From CAYYFX01 sp964571855 (GTDB lineage: Bacteria; ARS69), in NCBI GenBank assembly GCA_964571855.1, contig CAZNDO010000006.1:1-64000 (forward strand): a stretch of 64,000 nucleotides of DNA. Reading direction: 5' to 3'. This document shows, piece after piece, positions 1 to 9,436 of the stretch; position 1 is the first letter of the stretch, and each line of letters begins with the position of its first letter. The notes below the pieces were generated by a model. That model did no database searches. It was given only the letters and a program-made list of their open reading frames with translations, and had not been told where the DNA came from. Both the position numbers and the translations under genes were made by a program.

Positions 1-56
1 GGGTTGTCGGACGCGCGACGGGCGTGGACGCACGGCCGGAGGGGTTCGCGACGGCA

Positions 57-1478
57 CTACTTCAGGTAGCCGAGGGCCCGCAACTGCTCGAACCGTTCAT
101 CGCGCCCCGGGTCGGGAACATCCGCCGGATCCAGCGCCTCGCGTGCGCGTGTGAAGGCCGCGTCCTCATAGGTCGGGATCGTCGCCTGCGTAGAGTCCGC
201 CCGCAGGTCCGACCACCAGGCTTCGCCGGGCAGGTCGGCAGCCTGCGGCAGGTCCAGCAACGCGAGCAGGGTGGGCATCACGTCGAGAATCGAGCCGATC
301 ATGCGCAAACCGGATGGGTCGTCCGGCAGCGCGTCGCCCTCCGGGGGTGCAATCCGCGGGCCGGACAGGATCACCGCGCCCGGCGGGCCGTCGTCGTGGT
401 GGCCCGAGAGCGGATCCACGGCGCCTTCGGCCCAGCGATGCGAGGTGTTCACCGCGTGCATGCCGTGGTCCGAGAGCACGATCACGTCCGGGGCGCGGTC
501 GTAGCGCGCGAGCAGGCGGCCGATCTCGCGATCGATGTGGGCGTAGTAGTCCGCGGGCACCCGGCCGAAGCGCGCGACCTCCCGCTCCGTCGGCGGGTGC
601 TCGAACTGGTCGGGATGCTCGTAGCGCCAGAAGCGATGGCCCAGGACGTCCGTCGCGCCCACGTACACGGCCAGCACGTCGAAGGACGCAGGGTCGATCG
701 CGTGCGCGAGGGCGAGGTACGTGGCGTCCGCGCGGACGGCCCATGCGGTCTCCTCGAACAGGCGACGCTCGTCCCCCGCGGCCGCCGCGAACGCGCCGCC
801 GAAGAGCGACGCCAGGAGCGAGTCCGTGCCGGCCGCGACGCCAGCCGCGATCCCCAGCAGCTCCTCCTCACGTGCCACCGGGTGCACCTGCCCGGCGCGA
901 TCCGGGTCCAGCCCACCCATGAGCGGCCGGCTCCCCCCGAGCGCGAGCGCGTCCAGGGTGTTCACCTGGGCCACCATCACGCCGGTGATCGAATCGACGG
1001 GGTACGTCATCCACCAGCCCAGGACGCCGGCACGAAGGCCCCGGTCGGTGCAGACGTTCCAGAACGCCTTCCGCCGCCGGTCCCAGTTGTTGAAGAGCGC
1101 GGTGGGCGGGCCGCCCGGCGCATCGACCTTGGCGAAGCCCTGGATGCCGTGATCGTCCGGGGCGCGGCCGGTGGCGACCGTGGTCCAGATCACGGGCGAC
1201 ACGCTGGGCACCATGCTCCGGAGGAACCCGTACCGCCCCGTGCGCATCAGGCCCGCCAGGACCGGTAGCTCGCCGGCCGCCGCGCGGGGCAGGATGTCGT
1301 TCCACTCCAGCGCGTCCACGGCGAGGATCAGCACGGGCGGCGGCCCGGCGGAATCCCTGCCGGTCTCGCCGCGCCGGCCGTCCCCGGAGCAACCCGCCGC
1401 CGCCAGGGCCAGGGCCACGGCCAAAGCCGGGGCGACACCAAGCAGGCCTGCGAAGAACCGGGCGAGGAAGGGTCTCAC
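57..1478 (-). CDS. Secreted alkaline-phosphatase-superfamily lipoprotein (type I phosphodiesterase / nucleotide pyrophosphatase)
   Basis: Predicted metal-dependent phosphohydrolase of the type I phosphodiesterase/nucleotide pyrophosphatase family. The mature part opens with LILAVDALEW (metal-binding Asp), has SPVIWTTVATG with the likely nucleophile Thr, and later ATDVLGHRFW and VIVLSDHGMHA carrying the remaining metal ligands. I chose the GTG at 1478 (473 aa): it follows a GGAG ribosome site and opens a signal peptide ending in an AAAGC lipobox, so the protein is probably a periplasmic or outer-membrane lipoprotein. An in-frame ATG at 1571 would add an Arg-rich leader that does not look like a signal. 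The C-terminus LRALGYLK is the tail often seen in this superfamily. The substrate is not evident. The gene is monocistronic and divergent from the SUF regulator. Confidence 0.85.
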   Translation of the reverse strand: MRPFLARFFAGLLGVAPALAVALALAAAGCSGDGRRGETGRDSAGPPPVLILAVDALEWNDILPRAAAGELPVLAGLMRTGRYGFLRSMVPSVSPVIWTTVATGRAPDDHGIQGFAKVDAPGGPPTALFNNWDRRRKAFWNVCTDRGLRAGVLGWWMTYPVDSITGVMVAQVNTLDALALGGSRPLMGGLDPDRAGQVHPVAREEELLGIAAGVAAGTDSLLASLFGGAFAAAAGDERRLFEETAWAVRADATYLALAHAIDPASFDVLAVYVGATDVLGHRFWRYEHPDQFEHPPTEREVARFGRVPADYYAHIDREIGRLLARYDRAPDVIVLSDHGMHAVNTSHRWAEGAVDPLSGHHDDGPPGAVILSGPRIAPPEGDALPDDPSGLRMIGSILDVMPTLLALLDLPQAADLPGEAWWSDLRADSTQATIPTYEDAAFTRAREALDPADVPDPGRDERFEQLRALGYLK

Positions 1479-1506
1479 GGCGATCTCCGGGCCGGGGCGG
1501 CGCCCG

Positions 1507-1535
1507 ATCGTGGGACTCCCCCGCCGGCGGGTCAA
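1507..1535 (-). promoter_or_regulatory. Candidate promoter of the phosphodiesterase gene
   Basis: On the minus strand TTGACC (1535-1530) is followed after 17 bp by CACGAT (1512-1507). The predicted start of transcription lies near 1500, just upstream of the GTG at 1478. The -35 is good and the -10 weak. Confidence 0.4.
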
Positions 1536-1544
1536 CGTCCCCCC

Positions 1545-1580
1545 TTGCGCGCGGCGGCGGAAATGGTACATTCACGGTAC
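1545..1580 (+). promoter_or_regulatory. Candidate promoter and possible operator of the suf operon
   Basis: TTGCGC (1545-1550) and TACATT (1567-1572) are separated by 16 bp, with the predicted transcript start about 20 nt before the ATG at 1601. GGTAC occurs twice, 11 bp apart (1565-1569 and 1576-1580), overlapping the -10. That spacing is about one helical turn, so this could be where the Rrf2 regulator encoded next binds. The operator role is inference. Confidence 0.4.
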
Positions 1581-1600
1581 GATTTCCACGGGAGTCCCGG

Positions 1601-2115
1601 ATGCTCGCATTCACCAGGAAGACGGACTACGCCCTCATCGCCCTCGCCGAGCTGGCCGGGGCGGACGGGCCGTCCGCGGCGGCCCCGGCCCCGGTCAGCG
1701 CCCGCGCCATCGCGGCGCGCTACACGGTGCCGCTGCCCATCCTGATGAACGTGCTGAAGGACCTGGCGGCGGCGGAACTCATCCGGTCCACCCGCGGGGC
1801 CAAGGGCGGCTACCTGCTGGCCCGCCCCGCGCGCCACATCACGGTCCACGACGTCGTCGAGGCCATGGAGGGACGCCCGAGCCTGGCGAAGTGCTGCGAC
1901 GAGGCGGAGGCGCAGCCGTGCCAGGAGTGCGTGGTGGAAGTGCAATGCCCGGTGACGCATTCGGTGCGTCGCCTCAACGAACGGATCAACCGTTTCCTGC
2001 GGGAGGTCACGCTGCACGATCTGATGACGGGGAAGCCGGAGCCCCCGGCCATCGTGCCGCTCACCGCCCTGCGCCCAACCACGGAGCGCTCGCCGAAGCG
2101 CCTGCGAGGGAAGTC

Positions 2116-2119
<4 letters not shown>
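1601..2119 (+). CDS. Rrf2-family Fe-S-sensing transcriptional regulator of the suf operon
   Basis: 172-aa Rrf2/IscR-type repressor. The start MLAFTRKTDYAL and the winged-helix wing with RSTRGAKGGYLLAR near residues 62-75 are diagnostic of the family. Five cysteines lie in the C-terminal half (98, 99, 107, 110, 116), more than the three used by IscR for a [2Fe-2S] cluster, so cluster-dependent regulation is very likely. A CGGGAG ribosome site precedes the ATG. The stop overlaps the sufB start in an ATGA, so the regulator and the machinery are translationally coupled, consistent with autoregulation of the whole operon by Fe-S status. The C-terminal tail of about 25 residues is Pro/Arg-rich and probably disordered. 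Confidence 0.93.
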
Positions 2120-3561
<1,442 letters not shown>

Positions 3562-3625
3562 CCACCGCCGACCGGACCGGAGAGACGGGATCGGGGACCG
3601 GAGCGTCCCGGGAGGAAGCGAAGAC

Positions 3626-4393
3626 ATGCTCGAGATCCGGAATCTGCACGCCACGGTGGAGGGCAAGCCCATCCTCCGCGGCATCGACCTCACGGTGAAG
3701 CCCGGCGAGGTCCACTCCATCATGGGGCCGAACGGCTCCGGCAAGAGCACGCTGGCGCAGGTCCTGGCCGGCGACGAGGCCTACGAGGTCACCGAGGGCG
3801 ACATTCTCGTGGACGGGCAGAGCGTGCTGGAGATGGAGGCCGACGAGCGCGCCCGCGAGGGCCTGTTCCTGGCGTTCCAGTACCCGGTGGAGATCCCGGG
3901 CGTGTCCACCATGGAGTTCCTCAAGGCCGCGTACAACGCGAAGCGCGAGCACCAGGGTCTTCCCGAGGTGGATGCCATGGACTTCCTCACGATGGTCCGG
4001 AAGCGGCTGGACGTCGTGAAGATGGACGAGGCCTTCCTGCGCCGCTCCGTGAACGAGGGCTTCTCCGGCGGCGAGAAGAAGCGGCACGAGATCTTCCAGA
4101 TGGCGGTGCTGGAGCCCCGCTTCGCCATCCTGGACGAGACGGACTCCGGGCTGGACATCGACGCGCTGCGCATCGTGTCGGACGGCATCAACGCGCTGCG
4201 CGGGCCGGAGCGGGCCATGGTGCTGATCACCCACTACCAGCGGCTGCTGAACTACGTGCAGCCGGACTTCGTGCACGTGCTCGTCGCCGGGCGCATCGCG
4301 AAGTCGGGCGGCAAGGAGCTGGCGCTCGCGCTGGAGGAGAAGGGGTACGCCTGGCTCGAGGAAGAGGCCCGCGCCGCGGGTTCCCGGGCGTAG
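3626..4393 (+). CDS. sufC: Fe-S cluster assembly ATPase SufC
   Basis: 255-aa ABC-type ATPase that powers the SufBC2D scaffold. Walker A GPNGSGKST is at residues 34-42, the ABC signature FSGGEKKRHEI begins at 146, and Walker B FAILDETDSGLDID begins at 166 with the SufC-typical DETDSGLD. The switch His is in VLITHYQRLL. A GGGAGG ribosome site lies before the ATG. The gene sits between sufB and sufD, as in most SUF operons. Confidence 0.98.
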   Translation: MLEIRNLHATVEGKPILRGIDLTVKPGEVHSIMGPNGSGKSTLAQVLAGDEAYEVTEGDILVDGQSVLEMEADERAREGLFLAFQYPVEIPGVSTMEFLKAAYNAKREHQGLPEVDAMDFLTMVRKRLDVVKMDEAFLRRSVNEGFSGGEKKRHEIFQMAVLEPRFAILDETDSGLDIDALRIVSDGINALRGPERAMVLITHYQRLLNYVQPDFVHVLVAGRIAKSGGKELALALEEKGYAWLEEEARAAGSRA

Positions 4394-4402
4394 GGGGAGA
4401 CC

Positions 4403-5725
4403 ATGACCACCACCGCCGAAGGCCGCGGGATCCGCGGCACCTGGGAGGCGTTCGAGGGGACGGGGGCCGTCGCTTCCGCCCGCGTGCGGGAGATCCGGCA
4501 CGACGGCTTCCGTCGCTTCGAGCGTCTCGGGTTCCCCACGCTCAAGCACGAGGAGTGGCGCTTCACGGACGTGTCCGCGCTGGCGTCCACGCCGTTCACG
4601 CTCCCGGACGCGCCGGCGAAGCGGCCGGACGTGTCGCGCTGGCAGTTCGACGGGATGGCCGGGCCGCGGCTCGTCTTCGTGAACGGCCGGTACGAGCCCA
4701 CGCTCTCCTCCCCCGCCGCGTTCCCGGACGGCGCCGCGGCGTCGTCCCTGGGAGGCGCCTTCCGCACGCACGGCGCGCTCGTGGAGCGGCACCTGGACCG
4801 GATCGCGGGCGCGGACGACGAGGCGTTCACCGCGCTCGGCTCGGCGTTCCTGGCGGACGGCGCGTTCGTGCACGTCCCGCGCGGCGTGCGCCTGGACGTG
4901 CCGGTGCACGTGCTGTTCCTCGCGGTCCCCGGCGCCGCGCCGGCCATGACCCACCCGCGCCTGCTCGCCGTCGTGGAGGACGGGGCCTTCGCGCAGATCG
5001 TGGAGGACCACGTGACGGTGGGCGACGGCCGCTCGTTCACGAACCCGGTCACCGAGATCGTGGTGGGCGACGGCGCCACCGCGCACCACTACCACCTCGG
5101 CCGCGGCAGCGAGAACGCGTGGCGCATCTCGTCGTTGTACGTGGAGCAGGGCGCCGGCACGGACTTCGAGTCCCACTCCGTCCTGCTCGGCGGCGCGCTC
5201 GTGCGGAACAACGTCTTCCCCGCCCTGCGCGGCGAGGACTCGGAGAGCCTGCTGAACGGCCTGTACGTGCCGCGCGGCACGCAGCACCACGACAACCTGA
5301 TGCGCGTGCGGCACGCGGAGCCGAACTGCCGGAGCCGCCAGTACTACCGCGGCATCCTGGAGGATTCCGCCCGCGCCATGTTCACGGGGCGGATCATCGT
5401 GGATCCGGGCGCGCAGAAGACCGACGCCGTGCAGTCGAACAAGAACCTGCTGCTCTCGGACCAGGCGTTCGTGGAGACGAAGCCGCAGCTGGAGATCTAC
5501 GCGGACGACGTGAAGTGCACGCACGGCGCCACCATCGGGCAGATCGACGACGAGGCGGTGTTCTACTGCCGCGCCCGCGGGATCCCGGAGGTCGAGGCGC
5601 GGCGCCTGCTCGTTTTCGCGTTCGCGAACGAGATCTTCGAGCGGATGGACCTCGCCCCGGTGCGGCGCGCGCTGCAGGACGCGGTGGCGGCGAGGCTGGC
5701 CACCCGCGGGGGAAGGACGGCCTGA
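4403..5725 (+). CDS. sufD: Fe-S cluster assembly protein SufD
   Basis: 440-aa SufD, the SufB paralogue that heterodimerises with it and helps recruit iron. The N-terminal region contains LKHEEWRFTDVS, and the beta-helix core holds GAFVHVPRGVRLDVPVHV. The C-terminal FYCRARGIPEVEARRLLVFAFANE matches the SufB/SufD core domain. It starts 9 nt after sufC behind an AGGGGGA ribosome site, and sufS follows after 2 nt. Confidence 0.96.
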   Translation: MTTTAEGRGIRGTWEAFEGTGAVASARVREIRHDGFRRFERLGFPTLKHEEWRFTDVSALASTPFTLPDAPAKRPDVSRWQFDGMAGPRLVFVNGRYEPTLSSPAAFPDGAAASSLGGAFRTHGALVERHLDRIAGADDEAFTALGSAFLADGAFVHVPRGVRLDVPVHVLFLAVPGAAPAMTHPRLLAVVEDGAFAQIVEDHVTVGDGRSFTNPVTEIVVGDGATAHHYHLGRGSENAWRISSLYVEQGAGTDFESHSVLLGGALVRNNVFPALRGEDSESLLNGLYVPRGTQHHDNLMRVRHAEPNCRSRQYYRGILEDSARAMFTGRIIVDPGAQKTDAVQSNKNLLLSDQAFVETKPQLEIYADDVKCTHGATIGQIDDEAVFYCRARGIPEVEARRLLVFAFANEIFERMDLAPVRRALQDAVAARLATRGGRTA

Positions 5726-5727
5726 CG

Positions 5728-6972
5728 ATGCGGACCGGCACGGAGACCCCGGCCCACCTGGACGCGGCCCGCGTCCGCGCGGAGTTCCCCATCCTCGCCC
5801 CCGGCGCGGACGGGCGCCGCGTGGTGTACCTGGACTCCGCCGCCACCACGCAGAAGCCGCGCGCGGTGCTCGACGCGATCACGGAGTACTACGCCACCAC
5901 GAACGCGAACGTGCACCGCGGCGTGCACCGGCTCAGCCAGCGGGCCACCGAGGCGTACGAGGACGCGCGGCACCGGATCGCGCGCTTCGTCGGCGCCGCG
6001 GACCCGGGCGAGATCGTGTTCACGCGCGGCGCCACCGAGGCCATCAACCTCGCGGCGCACTCCTGGGCGGTGCCGAACCTGGGGCCGGGCGACGAGATCC
6101 TGGTGTCCGGCATGGAGCACCATTCGAACATCGTGCCGTGGCAGATGGTGCGGGACATCACGGGAGCGAAGCTCGTGGTGGCTCCCATCGACGACGCGGG
6201 CGAGCTGGACCGCGAGCAGTTCGAGCGGCGGCTGTCCGCGCGGACGAGGCTCGTGGCGGTGGTGCACGCGTCCAACGCGCTCGGCACCGTGAACCCCGTG
6301 GCGTGGATCACGGAGCGCGCGCGGGCCGTGGGCGCGCGCGTCCTCGTGGACGGCGCGCAGGCCGTGGCGCACCTGCCGGTCGACGTGGCGGAGCTCGGGT
6401 GCGACTTCTACGCGGCGTCCGGCCACAAGATGTTCGGGCCCACGGGCATCGGCTTCCTGTGGGCGAAGGCGGAGCTGCTGGACGCCATGCCGCCCTGGAT
6501 GGGCGGCGGCGACATGATCCGCTCCGTCACGTTCGAGCGCACGCTGTACGCCCCGCCGCCGGCGAAGTTCGAGGCGGGAACGCCGCACATCGCGGGCGCC
6601 ATCGGGCTCGGCGCCGCCGTGAGGTGGATCGAGGGCGTCGGCGTGGCGCGGATCGCCGCGCACGAGGCGGACCTCCTGGAGTACGGCCTGGACGTGCTGG
6701 GGCGCGTCCCCGGGCTGCGGATGATCGGCGCCCCGCGGGAGCGATCGGGCGTGCTGGGCTTCACGCTGGACGGCATCCACCCGCACGACGTGGGCACGGT
6801 GCTGGACCACGAGGGCGTCGCGGTGCGCACGGGGCACCACTGCGCGCAGCCGGTGATGGAGCGCTTCGGCGTGCCCGCCACCGTCCGCGCGTCGCTGTCC
6901 GTGTACAACGGCCGGGACGACCTGGACGCGCTCGTCCGCGGGCTGGCGCGCGTCCGGGAGCTCCTGGGTTGA
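5728..6972 (+). CDS. sufS: Cysteine desulfurase SufS
   Basis: 414-aa PLP-dependent group II cysteine desulfurase, which supplies sulfur from L-cysteine. The Schiff-base lysine is Lys234 in SGHKMFGPTGIGF, and the persulfide-forming Cys372 is in RTGHHCAQPVM. YLDSAATTQKP near the N-terminus and MEHHSNIVPWQ in the cofactor domain are typical. The ATG at 5728 is 2 nt past the sufD stop. The sulfur acceptor is presumably SufU, encoded next. Confidence 0.97.
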   Translation: MRTGTETPAHLDAARVRAEFPILAPGADGRRVVYLDSAATTQKPRAVLDAITEYYATTNANVHRGVHRLSQRATEAYEDARHRIARFVGAADPGEIVFTRGATEAINLAAHSWAVPNLGPGDEILVSGMEHHSNIVPWQMVRDITGAKLVVAPIDDAGELDREQFERRLSARTRLVAVVHASNALGTVNPVAWITERARAVGARVLVDGAQAVAHLPVDVAELGCDFYAASGHKMFGPTGIGFLWAKAELLDAMPPWMGGGDMIRSVTFERTLYAPPPAKFEAGTPHIAGAIGLGAAVRWIEGVGVARIAAHEADLLEYGLDVLGRVPGLRMIGAPRERSGVLGFTLDGIHPHDVGTVLDHEGVAVRTGHHCAQPVMERFGVPATVRASLSVYNGRDDLDALVRGLARVRELLG

Positions 6973-6980
6973 GGGGTGTC

Positions 6981-7439
6981 ATGGAGTCGGAGCTGCGCGA
7001 GCTGTACCAGCAGGTGATCCTGGACCACCACCGGAAGCCACGGAACCACCGGGAGGTGGAGGGCGCGAACCGGCGGGCCGAGGGGTTCAATCCCCTGTGC
7101 GGGGACCACGTCACCGTCCAGCTGAAGCTGGCCGCGGACGGTCGCTGCGAGGACGCCGGGTTCACCGGCTCCGGGTGCGCCATCTGCACCGCGTCGGCCT
7201 CGATGATGACCGAGGCGGTGCGCGGGAAGACGCGGGAGGAGGCGGAGGCCCTGTTCCAGGGGTTCCACCGGCTCGTCACGGGCGCCGAGGACGCGGCCAC
7301 GGCCGCCCTCACGCTGGGCAAGCTGGCCGTGTTCGCGGGCGTGCGGGAGTTCCCGGTCCGCGTGAAGTGCGCGTCGCTGCCGTGGCACACGTTCCACGCG
7401 GCGGCCACCGGAGAGGACGAGCGCATCACCACGGAGTGA
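6981..7439 (+). CDS. sufU: SufU-type Zn-dependent sulfurtransferase / scaffold
   Basis: 152-aa IscU-fold protein. Cys40, Asp42, Cys66 and Cys130 match the conserved ligands (NPLCGDH, GSGCAIC, VRVKCASLPW). The insertion between Cys66 and Cys130 and the absence of the IscU LPPVK chaperone motif mark the SufU class, which accepts persulfide from SufS through zinc-ligand exchange. The ATG is 8 nt after sufS. No IscU, HscA or HscB is present here, in line with a pure SUF system. Confidence 0.95.
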   Translation: MESELRELYQQVILDHHRKPRNHREVEGANRRAEGFNPLCGDHVTVQLKLAADGRCEDAGFTGSGCAICTASASMMTEAVRGKTREEAEALFQGFHRLVTGAEDAATAALTLGKLAVFAGVREFPVRVKCASLPWHTFHAAATGEDERITTE

Positions 7440-7462
7440 CGCGCGCAGGCGGAGGAGATCCC

Positions 7463-7825
7463 ATGGAGCATCACGCGCCCGGGACCGAGGGCCCCCCGGC
7501 CGGACTCAAGTTCGACGGCGACCGGACCTTCCGCGAGCCCATCGTGGCCGCGCTGAAGACGATCTACGACCCGGAGATCCCGGTCGACATCTACGAGCTG
7601 GGACTGGTGTACGGGGTCTCCGTGGCGGAGGACCGGAGCGTGCGCGTGGAGATGACGCTCACGTCGCCCGCGTGCCCGTCCGCCGAGGCCATCCCCGTGG
7701 AGGTGAAGGAGAAGATCCTCGGCATCGAGGGGATCGAGAGCTGCAACGTGAGCATCGTGTGGGATCCGCCGTGGACGCCGGACCACATGTCCGAGACGGC
7801 GCGGGTGACGCTGGGCTGGTGGTAG
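7463..7825 (+). CDS. sufT: MIP18/DUF59-family Fe-S maturation protein (SufT-like)
   Basis: 120-aa protein of the MIP18 (DUF59) family. The core IYDPEIPVDIYELGLVYGV and LTSPACPSAEAIP are diagnostic; the Cys in SPACP is the conserved residue. In other bacteria SufT assists Fe-S maturation under high demand. It is last in the operon, 23 nt after sufU, with GGAGGAGAT before the ATG at 7463. The C-terminal WDPPWTPDHMSETAR is also typical. The symbol is given by context and family. Confidence 0.9.
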   Translation: MEHHAPGTEGPPAGLKFDGDRTFREPIVAALKTIYDPEIPVDIYELGLVYGVSVAEDRSVRVEMTLTSPACPSAEAIPVEVKEKILGIEGIESCNVSIVWDPPWTPDHMSETARVTLGWW

Positions 7826-7846
7826 CCGCCCGGCGCCGCCACCGCC

Positions 7847-8092
7847 TCACGGGGCGATGCGGTTGCCGGCGGCATCCTCGGCGGTGAGCGCCTCCACCGG
7901 GCATACCCGGCAGGCCTCCACGATGGCGTCGCGTGTCGCGCGATCCGCGCCGGCCGCGAACGCGGCCACGCCCTCGTCGTCGACGCGGAAGAGGTCCGGC
8001 TCCACCTTCGCGCAGTTCGCGGAGCCGATGCAGGTGCGGCGGTCGATGCGGACGGTCACGTCGCCGATCTTGCGTTCGACGCTGTCGGTCAT
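7847..8092 (-). CDS. Single-cluster ferredoxin ([3Fe-4S]/[4Fe-4S] type)
   Basis: 81-aa acidic ferredoxin. Cys21 and Cys27 (CIGSANC, C-x5-C) and Cys64 before Pro (CRVCP) are in the positions used by single-cluster [3Fe-4S] ferredoxins of the P450-partner type. Cys61 is extra and might allow a fourth ligand. The region around VEPDLFRVDDEG is typical of the fold. It is convergent with the suf operon (21-nt gap) and divergent from the A-type carrier, sharing the palindromic promoter at 8128-8182. It may be an electron donor for cluster assembly; this is inference from position. Confidence 0.88.
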   Translation of the reverse strand: MTDSVERKIGDVTVRIDRRTCIGSANCAKVEPDLFRVDDEGVAAFAAGADRATRDAIVEACRVCPVEALTAEDAAGNRIAP

Positions 8093-8127
8093 GGACGGCT
8101 CCTCGAACCGGTCGGGACCGGGCGGCC

Positions 8128-8182
8128 GGCTTGACCGCCCCTGCCCCCGTTCGTAACCATGTTCCGAGGGGCGGTCAAGCCC
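8128..8182. promoter_or_regulatory. Perfect 15-bp inverted repeat with overlapping divergent promoters
   Basis: Two perfectly complementary 15-nt arms lie at 8128-8142 and 8167-8181, separated by 24 nt. Each arm contains TTGACC reading inward. On the plus strand TTGACC (8131-8136) is 17 bp from TAACCA (8154-8159); on the minus strand TTGACC (8178-8173) is 17 bp from TACGAA (8155-8150). Both -35 boxes therefore sit inside the palindrome and the two -10 boxes overlap. A dimeric repressor covering the arms would silence both genes, and the two promoters should exclude each other. Confidence 0.6.
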
Positions 8183-8203
8183 CGCCGAGAGACGGAGGAT
8201 CCC

Positions 8204-8566
8204 GTGAGCGAGCCCGAGGCCCCGGCGCACCCCGAAGCGCCCATCGTCGTCACCGCGGCGGCCGCGCGCGCCATCCTGGCGCGGGCGGTGCGCGAGGGGG
8301 CGCCCGGCGCGCCGCTCCGGGTGCGCATCAAGGGCGGCGGCTGCTCCGGCGCCACGTACGTGATGACGTACGAGCAGGACGGGCCCAAGGACAAGGACTT
8401 CGTCACCACGCAGCACGGCGCCACGGTGATCGTGGACCCGCGCTCGGTGGTGTTCGTGAAGGGCTCCACCCTGGACTACAAGGCGGAGCTCATGAGCCAG
8501 CGGTTCGTGTGGACGAACCCGAACGCGAAGAGCAGCTGCGGCTGCGGGGAGTCCTTCGCGATCTGA
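8204..8566 (+). CDS. A-type iron-sulfur carrier (HesB/IscA/ErpA family)
   Basis: 120-aa Fe-S carrier protein. The three conserved cysteines are Cys47 (KGGGCSGATY) and Cys112/Cys114 (SSCGCGESF), with FVKGSTLDYKAELMSQRFVW between them. The GTG at 8204 follows a GGAGG site by 5 nt. An ATG at 8159 is in frame but overlaps the predicted -10 and adds nothing conserved. The carrier probably moves clusters from SufBCD to apoproteins; it is next to the suf operon but under its own promoter. Confidence 0.93.
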   Translation: MSEPEAPAHPEAPIVVTAAAARAILARAVREGAPGAPLRVRIKGGGCSGATYVMTYEQDGPKDKDFVTTQHGATVIVDPRSVVFVKGSTLDYKAELMSQRFVWTNPNAKSSCGCGESFAI

Positions 8567-8571
8567 CGGCC

Positions 8572-9366
8572 CTAGACCGCCACCGGCGCGGCGATGCGGG
8601 GGTGCGGCTCGTAGCCCAGGAGTCGCACGTGCTCCTCGCGGAAGGCGAGGAGGTCGGTCACGGAGGGATCCAGCGCGAGCCGCGGCAGCGCCTTCGGCGC
8701 GCGCGCGAGCTGCGTCCGCGCCTGCTCCACGTGGTTGAGGTACAGGTGCACGTCGCCGAACGTGTGCACGAAATCCCCGGGCGCGAGCCCGGTCACCTGC
8801 GCCATCATGCACGTGAGCAGCGCGTACGACGCGATGTTGAAGGGGACGCCGAGGAACACGTCCGCGGAGCGCTGGTACAGCTGGCAGGAGAGCCGCCCGC
8901 GCCCCACGTGGAACTGGAACAGCAGGTGGCACGGCGGCAGCGCCATCCGCGGCACGTCCGCCACGTTCCACGCGCTCACGATCATGCGGCGGGACGCGGG
9001 ATCCTCGCGGATGAGCCGCAGCACCTCCGCGATCTGGTCGATCGTGCGCCCGTCCGCCCCCTCCCACGCGCGCCACTGCTTCCCGTACACGGGCCCGAGC
9101 TCCCCGCGCTCGTCCGCCCACTCGTCCCAGATGCTCACGCCCGCCTCCTGCAGGCTGCGCACGTTCGTCTCGCCGCGCAGGAACCAGAGCAGCTCCTGCA
9201 GCACGGAGCGGAAGTGCACCTTCTTCGTGGTCAGGAGCGGGAATCCCTGCGCGAGGTCGAAGCGGAGCTGCGCGCCGAAGAGCCCGAGCGTGCCGGTTCC
9301 GGTGCGGTCCTCGCGGCGCTCGCCCTCGTCCAGGATGCGCTGCAGGAGATCCAGGTAGATGCGCAC
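8572..9366 (-). CDS. thyA: Thymidylate synthase
   Basis: 264-aa ThyA, exactly the length of the E. coli enzyme. It converts dUMP to dTMP with methylene-tetrahydrofolate. The nucleophile Cys146 is in ALPPCHLLFQF. SRRMIVSAWNVADV, LYQRSADVFLGVPFNIASYALL and HLYLNHVEQ are conserved substrate-binding segments. It is convergent with the A-type carrier (5-nt gap) and lies 70 nt downstream of the flavoprotein gene on the same strand, so the two may be cotranscribed. No dihydrofolate reductase is seen in the window. Confidence 0.98.
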   Translation of the reverse strand: MRIYLDLLQRILDEGERREDRTGTGTLGLFGAQLRFDLAQGFPLLTTKKVHFRSVLQELLWFLRGETNVRSLQEAGVSIWDEWADERGELGPVYGKQWRAWEGADGRTIDQIAEVLRLIREDPASRRMIVSAWNVADVPRMALPPCHLLFQFHVGRGRLSCQLYQRSADVFLGVPFNIASYALLTCMMAQVTGLAPGDFVHTFGDVHLYLNHVEQARTQLARAPKALPRLALDPSVTDLLAFREEHVRLLGYEPHPRIAAPVAV

Positions 9367-9436
9367 GGTGCCTCCGGGAAGGTGCGCAGTATCCGGGCTG
9401 GGAACCGTTCCAGCAACCCCGCGCGGGCGGAGGCCC

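Noticed and set aside
5563..6840. Long minus-strand reading frame opposite sufS, and many similar long antisense frames across the window (for example 13255-14907 and 1810-3750)
   Set aside because: High G+C gives third-position bias that keeps opposite frames open. These translate into Arg/His/Ala-rich or low-complexity proteins without family motifs, ribosome sites or promoters.
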